This document shows, in pieces, positions 60,139-64,000 of a stretch of 64,000 nucleotides of DNA. Each line of letters opens with the position of its first letter. The stretch's first letter is position 1. The translations under genes were made by a program, and so were the position numbers. The notes under the pieces were generated by a model, which had not been told where the DNA came from, made no database searches, and saw only the letters and a program-made list of their open reading frames with translations. Where the stretch lies: positions 1,302,001 to 1,366,000 of the forward strand of contig CP065007.1 of NCBI GenBank assembly GCA_016699715.1, given 5' to 3'. The stretch comes from Candidatus Competibacteraceae bacterium. Its GTDB lineage: Bacteria; Pseudomonadota; Gammaproteobacteria; Competibacterales; Competibacteraceae.

Positions 60139-61713
60139 CTAACTCCTCCCCGTCCACGCAATCTTGTACAAATCCAGCCGCCGGTCGCGGAAGTTGCGCA
60201 CACTGCCATGCATGCGCATCTCCTTAAGATTATCCAGATCCAGATCGACGATCAGCGTCATTTCGGTGTTCGGCGTAGCCTCGGCGGCGATGGCGTCATG
60301 CGGGAAAGCGAAGTCGGACGGGGTGAACACCGCCGCCTGAGAGTACTGCATATCCATGTTCTCCACTCGCGGCAGGTTGCCGACACTGCCGGAAATCACG
60401 ACGTAGCATTCGTTCTCGATGGCCCGGGCCTGCGCGCAACGCCGCACTCGCAGGTAGGCGTTCTTGGTGTCGGTCCAGAACGGCACGAACAGAATCTGCA
60501 TGCCTTGATCAGCCAGCAAACGCGGCAATTCCGGAAATTCCACATCGTAGCAGATCAAAATGCCGATCTTGCCGACATCCAGTTCGAATACCCTGAGCGA
60601 GTCGCCGCCCTGAAGACCCCAATAGGATCGCTCGTCCGGGGTAATATGCAGCTTGGATTGCTTGTCCCAGGTACCATCGCGCCGACACAAATAAGTGGCA
60701 TTGTACAACGCGCCACTCCCATATTCCGGCATGCTGCCGGCAATAATGTTGACATTATAGGCTACAGCCAACTGCGAAATGGCATCGCGCAGCGGTTCGG
60801 TATACTCGGCCAGTTGCCGCACCGCCTCGGCGGTGTTGCGCTGGTTGAACTGAGCCATTAGCGGACCGTTGAAGAATTCCGGGAACAACACGATGTCGGT
60901 CTTGTAGCCCGCCACCGCATCCACGAAATATTCGACCTGTTGCAGCATATCCTCCAGCGATACAGTCTGCCGCATCTGCCACTGCACCGCCCCAACCCGC
61001 ACCACCGATTTGCGGCCACCGATCAGGACCTCCTTGTCTTCATAGTAGATGTTCAGCCATTCCAGCAGCACGGCGTAAGCCTGGGACTCGGTATCGTCGG
61101 GCAGATAGCCGGTTACGATCTTGCGCACGTGGAAGTCGTTGGCCAACTGGAAAGTCAGGATGGGGTCCACCAGCTCCTTGGCCCGCACCTGCTCCACGTA
61201 CTGCTGGGGAGTCATATCGTGGGCGTACTTGCCGTAGCCGGGGATCCGGCCGCCGACGATGATGGCTCGCAGATTGAGCTTCTCGCACAGCTCCTTACGG
61301 GCGTCGTACAGCCGCCGGCCGAGCCGCATGTCGCGGTAATCGGGATGGACAAAGACATCCACGCCATACAAGGTGTCGCCATTGGGGTCGTGGGTAGTGA
61401 GATAGCCGTCACCGATAATCTGATTGTAGGTGTGGCGATCGCCGTGGCGACCGTAGTCCACGATCAGGCTGATGGTGGCCGCCACCACCTTGTCGTTATC
61501 CTCGATGCAAATTTGCCCTTCCGGAAAACGGGCGATCTGGGAAGCGAACTGCTCGCGACTCCAGGCGCCGTCCATGCTGGGGTAGACCGCTTCCATGATC
61601 TCCTCGACATCGCCGTAGTCGGACAGACGCAGGTTGCGTAGTTTCAGCCGGTGCTGGACCGGGTGCTCGAGGGTTCGATGCTGAACCGGGTGTTCGGAAG
61701 TTTGATCGGTCAT
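60139..61713 (-). CDS. GNAT acetyltransferase / carbon-nitrogen hydrolase fusion
   Basis: 524 residues. The N-terminal GNAT domain (about 15-215) has LRNLRLSDYGDVEEIMEAVY and VDVFVHPDYRDMRLGRRLYD, the acetyl-CoA loop. The C-terminal nitrilase-superfamily domain (about 230-510) carries catalytic Glu in DIVLFPEFFNG, Lys in WDKQSKLHITPDE and Cys in GILICYDVEFPELPR. Such fusions occur widely in proteobacteria. They may hydrolyse and acylate an amide-type metabolite, but substrate is unknown. It lies between the CoA-binding gene and dapF. Confidence 0.92.
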   Translation of the reverse strand: MTDQTSEHPVQHRTLEHPVQHRLKLRNLRLSDYGDVEEIMEAVYPSMDGAWSREQFASQIARFPEGQICIEDNDKVVAATISLIVDYGRHGDRHTYNQIIGDGYLTTHDPNGDTLYGVDVFVHPDYRDMRLGRRLYDARKELCEKLNLRAIIVGGRIPGYGKYAHDMTPQQYVEQVRAKELVDPILTFQLANDFHVRKIVTGYLPDDTESQAYAVLLEWLNIYYEDKEVLIGGRKSVVRVGAVQWQMRQTVSLEDMLQQVEYFVDAVAGYKTDIVLFPEFFNGPLMAQFNQRNTAEAVRQLAEYTEPLRDAISQLAVAYNVNIIAGSMPEYGSGALYNATYLCRRDGTWDKQSKLHITPDERSYWGLQGGDSLRVFELDVGKIGILICYDVEFPELPRLLADQGMQILFVPFWTDTKNAYLRVRRCAQARAIENECYVVISGSVGNLPRVENMDMQYSQAAVFTPSDFAFPHDAIAAEATPNTEMTLIVDLDLDNLKEMRMHGSVRNFRDRRLDLYKIAWTGRS

Positions 61714-61760
61714 TGCAAAATCGAGCTTGCGCGGTTAGAGGTTGGAAACGGCGGGCGCGG

Positions 61761-62183
61761 TCATGCCACCAGCCGGAGGTAGTCGCGGTAGATACAACGG
61801 TCCATCACCACAGTCAATCCGGCCGCCCGCGCCCGCAACGCCGCCGCTGCATCGATCACGCCATCCTGTAACCAGAGGGCGGGCAGTTTCAGGGCAACAC
61901 AGTCGTCGGCGATGGCGGCGACATGGCGGGGATCGCGGAACACGTTCACCAAATCCACCGGCTCGGGCAGATCGCGCAGGCGGGGATACGCCCGTTCGCC
62001 CAGCAGCTCCGTCACCGCCGGATTGACCGGGATGACGCGGTAGCCGAAGTCTTGTAGCGCCCGGGCAACTCCGTGGCTGGGCCGCGCCGGCGAGGCGGAC
62101 AGCCCGACCACGGCGATGGTCTTGATCCGCCCCAGGAGGGCGCGGATTTCATCCGTCGAGGGATTGGTGAAACGTGGGTTCAT
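61761..62183 (-). CDS. CoA-binding (YccU-like) protein
   Basis: 140 residues forming a single Rossmann CoA_binding domain: TIAVVGLSASPARPSHGVAR, DFGYRVIPVNPAVTELLGER, VDLVNVFRDPRHVAAIADDC, LPALWLQDGVIDAAAALRAR and the terminal VVMDRCIYRDYLRL. Matches the small stand-alone YccU type rather than the succinyl-CoA synthetase subunit. Binding partner unknown. Lies 58 nt after lysA on the same strand. Confidence 0.91.
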   Translation of the reverse strand: MNPRFTNPSTDEIRALLGRIKTIAVVGLSASPARPSHGVARALQDFGYRVIPVNPAVTELLGERAYPRLRDLPEPVDLVNVFRDPRHVAAIADDCVALKLPALWLQDGVIDAAAALRARAAGLTVVMDRCIYRDYLRLVA

Positions 62184-62241
62184 GAAATGGGCTCTTTACG
62201 GGACTTCCACCAGGCCGTCGCCGGACCACGGAAACCCAGGT

Positions 62242-63489
62242 TTACGACCACACCGCTTCGCCGGCATACAGCTCCGCCACCGTCTCCCGCCGGCGCACCA
62301 CCTGGAAACGGCTACCGTCCACCATCACCTCGGCGGCGCGGGGCCGGGAATTGTAATTGGAACTCATGGCGAAACCATAGGCACCGGCGGAACGCACCGC
62401 CAACAAATCACCCGGTTCGATGTTCAATGCCCGGTCCTTGCCAAGAAAGTCGCCAGTCTCGCAGATCGGTCCCACCACATCGTAGCAGCGCGGCTGACCC
62501 TGAACGCGCGGCTCGACCGGGATGATCGCCTGCCAGGCCGAATACAGCGCTGGTCGCAACAGGTCGTTCATCGCCGCGTCCACCACCGCGAAACTCTTAT
62601 CCGCGCCCTGCTTCAATAATTCCACGCGCGTCACCAGAATGCCGGCGTTGCCCACGATGGCCCGGCCCGGCTCGATCAGGATTTCGTAGGGCCGGCCGCG
62701 CAGGCGTTCCATCAGAGCGGCGGCGTACTCGGCCGGCAGCGGCGGCTCTTCGTCGCGGTAGCGGATGCCCAATCCCCCGCCCAGGTCGAGATGATGAAGC
62801 TGAATCCCCTGCTCTTTCAGCCGTGCCACCAGCGCCAGCACTCGTTCCAGCGCATCCACGAACGGCGCCACCCGGGTCAACTGCGAGCCGATATGGCAAT
62901 CCACGCCAACGACTTCCAGATACGGCGAGGCGGCGGCCCGCGCGTAAACCGCCAACGCCCGCTCCACCTCGATGCCAAACTTGTTCTGCTTGAGTCCGGT
63001 GGAGATATAAGGATGCGTATCGGCGTCCACGTCCGGGTTGATGCGCAGCGACACCGGCGCCCGCCGGCCCCGTTCCGCCGCCACACGCTCCAGCAGCGCC
63101 AACTCCGCCTCGGATTCGACGTTGAAGCAGCGGATGCCCACTTCGAGCGCGCGCTCCAGCTCGTCACGACGCTTGCCGACTCCCGAAAACACGATTTTTC
63201 CGGGATCGCCGCCGGCCGCCAGCACTCGTTCCAGCTCGCCGCCGGATACGATATCGAAACCGGACCCCATCTGGGCGAGCACGTTCAGCACCGCCAGATT
63301 GCTATTGGCCTTGACCGCGTAGCAGATCAAATGTGGATGCTCGCCGAAAGCCTGGTCGAAAGCGCGCCAGTGGCGTTCGATCGTGGCGCGGGAGTAAATG
63401 TAGCAAGGGGTGCCAACCGTCGCCGCGATGTCGGCGACCGACACACCCTCGGCATGCAACCGGCCGTCACGGTATTCGAAATGGTCCAT
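62242..63489 (-). CDS. lysA: Diaminopimelate decarboxylase
   Basis: 415-residue PLP enzyme making lysine from meso-DAP. PLP Lys lies in ICYAVKANSNLAVLNVLAQ, with GSGFDIVSGGELERVLAAG, ETGDFLGKDR-type ICETGDFLGKDRALNIEPGD, LDLGGGLGIRYRDEEPP, and the C-terminal AYGFAMSSNYNSRPRAAEVM. Normal length. The start lies 3 nt after the lptM stop, the conserved lptM-lysA-dapF order, though two extra genes separate it from dapF here. Confidence 0.97.
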   Translation of the reverse strand: MDHFEYRDGRLHAEGVSVADIAATVGTPCYIYSRATIERHWRAFDQAFGEHPHLICYAVKANSNLAVLNVLAQMGSGFDIVSGGELERVLAAGGDPGKIVFSGVGKRRDELERALEVGIRCFNVESEAELALLERVAAERGRRAPVSLRINPDVDADTHPYISTGLKQNKFGIEVERALAVYARAAASPYLEVVGVDCHIGSQLTRVAPFVDALERVLALVARLKEQGIQLHHLDLGGGLGIRYRDEEPPLPAEYAAALMERLRGRPYEILIEPGRAIVGNAGILVTRVELLKQGADKSFAVVDAAMNDLLRPALYSAWQAIIPVEPRVQGQPRCYDVVGPICETGDFLGKDRALNIEPGDLLAVRSAGAYGFAMSSNYNSRPRAAEVMVDGSRFQVVRRRETVAELYAGEAVWS

Positions 63490-63492
63490 GAT

Positions 63493-63639
63493 TCAAGGCT
63501 TCGCGGTGGGGGGCTGCTCGGACGACGACGGTTGCGACTGGGGCTTGGGCAGATACAGCGGACCCTTCTGGCCGCAACCGGCCAGAAGCGCCGCCAACAG
63601 CAGTCCCGTCAGCACCCGTCCGGGGCGAAATCTAGGCAT
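63493..63639 (-). CDS. lptM: LPS translocon maturation chaperone LptM (YifL-like lipoprotein)
   Basis: 48-residue lipoprotein. Signal RVLTGLLLAALLAGC places the lipidated Cys at the classic lipobox, followed by GQKGPLYLPKPQ, the LptM signature. LptM mimics lipopolysaccharide and helps disulfide maturation of LptD. A longer upstream frame is not coding, because the chosen ATG gives the exact family length. Next to lysA as in E. coli. Confidence 0.93.
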   Translation of the reverse strand: MPRFRPGRVLTGLLLAALLAGCGQKGPLYLPKPQSQPSSSEQPPTAKP

Positions 63640-63772
63640 CGAAACAATATCCTGAGGTCGGGCATGAAAATCGTCGCCAGTATAGCGCGCAATGGGCTGA
63701 ACGACGTGGCTTGACAAGCCGGGGCGCTTTCCCCGGTAATGCCGCCCAATCGCCAACCCACGGGAATTGTTC

Positions 63773-64000
63773 ATGACCGATATGCCGCCGCTGACCACCG
63801 TTGAAATCGAACCTGCCGGCACCGCCCGCTCCAGCGTGATCTGGATGCACGGGCTGGGCGCCGATGCCCACGACTTCGAACCCATCGTGCCGGAACTGCG
63901 CCTGCCACCGGAGCTCGGTATCCGCTTCGTCTTCCCCAACGCGCCGAGTCGCCCGGTCACCATCAACGGCGGGATGCGGATGCGGGCCTGGTACGACGTG
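63773..64000 (+). CDS. Alpha/beta hydrolase, carboxylesterase/phospholipase family, partial
   Basis: The first 76 residues are present; the gene runs off the right edge. VIWMHGLGADAHDFEPIVPE gives the oxyanion HGLGA motif, then RFVFPNAPSRPVTINGGMRM and AWYDV match PF02230 carboxylesterases. The nucleophile Ser, Asp and His would lie beyond the window. ATG chosen at the family start MTDMPPLTTVEIEP. Confidence 0.9.
   Translation, partial: MTDMPPLTTVEIEPAGTARSSVIWMHGLGADAHDFEPIVPELRLPPELGIRFVFPNAPSRPVTINGGMRMRAWYDV

Overview
The window is high-GC DNA from a gammaproteobacterial chromosome. The order miaA-hfq-hflX-hflK-hflC, together with purA, hisZ, rnr-rlmB, bamC-dapA and lptM-lysA-dapF, is typical of the class. 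System II cytochrome c maturation (ResB/CcsB) and an exosortase-type (XrtA/PEP-CTERM) exopolysaccharide locus point to an environmental, floc- or biofilm-forming lineage. The Competibacter/Contendobacter group is a reasonable guess but is not proven here.

Layout. (1) 1-3.9 kb, minus strand: export end of an XrtA-type exopolysaccharide locus (lipoprotein exporter, chain-length protein, tyrosine autokinase, outer-membrane barrel), cut by the left edge. (2) 4.1-8.5 kb, plus: Att-like ABC exporter trio (ATPase, FtsX-type permease, CrtC/lipocalin hydrolase-like protein). (3) 8.5-24.2 kb, mostly minus: Uma2 nuclease-like protein, rlmB, rnr, a divergent tRNA-Leu, purA, hisZ, DUF2065, hflC, hflK, hflX, hfq, miaA, mutL, bamC, dapA. 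(4) 24.3-28.3 kb, plus: GcvR-like ACT protein, Bcp peroxidase, PIN-PhoH ATPase, cardiolipin synthase. (5) 28.4-34.9 kb: AI-2E-type exporter, then the prkA-yeaH-spoVR operon after an unusually long upstream gap. (6) 34.9-39.4 kb: repeat-bearing gap, mepA, msrB, Kef-type antiporter, GlsB-like protein, secreted nuclease-like protein.

(7) 39.4-49.8 kb, minus: a signal-transduction island. Two copies of the module periplasmic binding protein > hybrid histidine kinase with HPt > REC-PAS-GGDEF-EAL regulator lie in tandem. In the right-hand copy the GGDEF-EAL gene is intact and the HPt is a separate gene. In the left-hand copy the HPt is fused to the kinase and the GGDEF-EAL gene survives only as a 0.2-kb deletion relic. 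The two binding proteins belong to different families, so the inputs differ while the output (phosphorelay to cyclic di-GMP turnover) looks shared. A 287-bp HPt segment is almost identical between copies. The island sits between two tail-to-tail genes and is flanked by imperfect ~95-bp direct repeats made of their 3' ends. A MITE-like element interrupts one copy of a duplicated intergenic sequence.

(8) 49.9-57.6 kb, minus: cytochrome c4-like protein, resB, ccsB, dsbA, EEP-family hydrolase, fructosamine-kinase-like protein and succinylglutamate desuccinylase/aspartoacylase-like protein. (9) 57.8-64 kb: engB, then minus-strand lptM, lysA, CoA-binding protein, GNAT-nitrilase fusion, dapF and DUF484 protein. 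A carboxylesterase runs off the right edge.

No CRISPR array, rRNA, complete insertion sequence or phage gene was seen.
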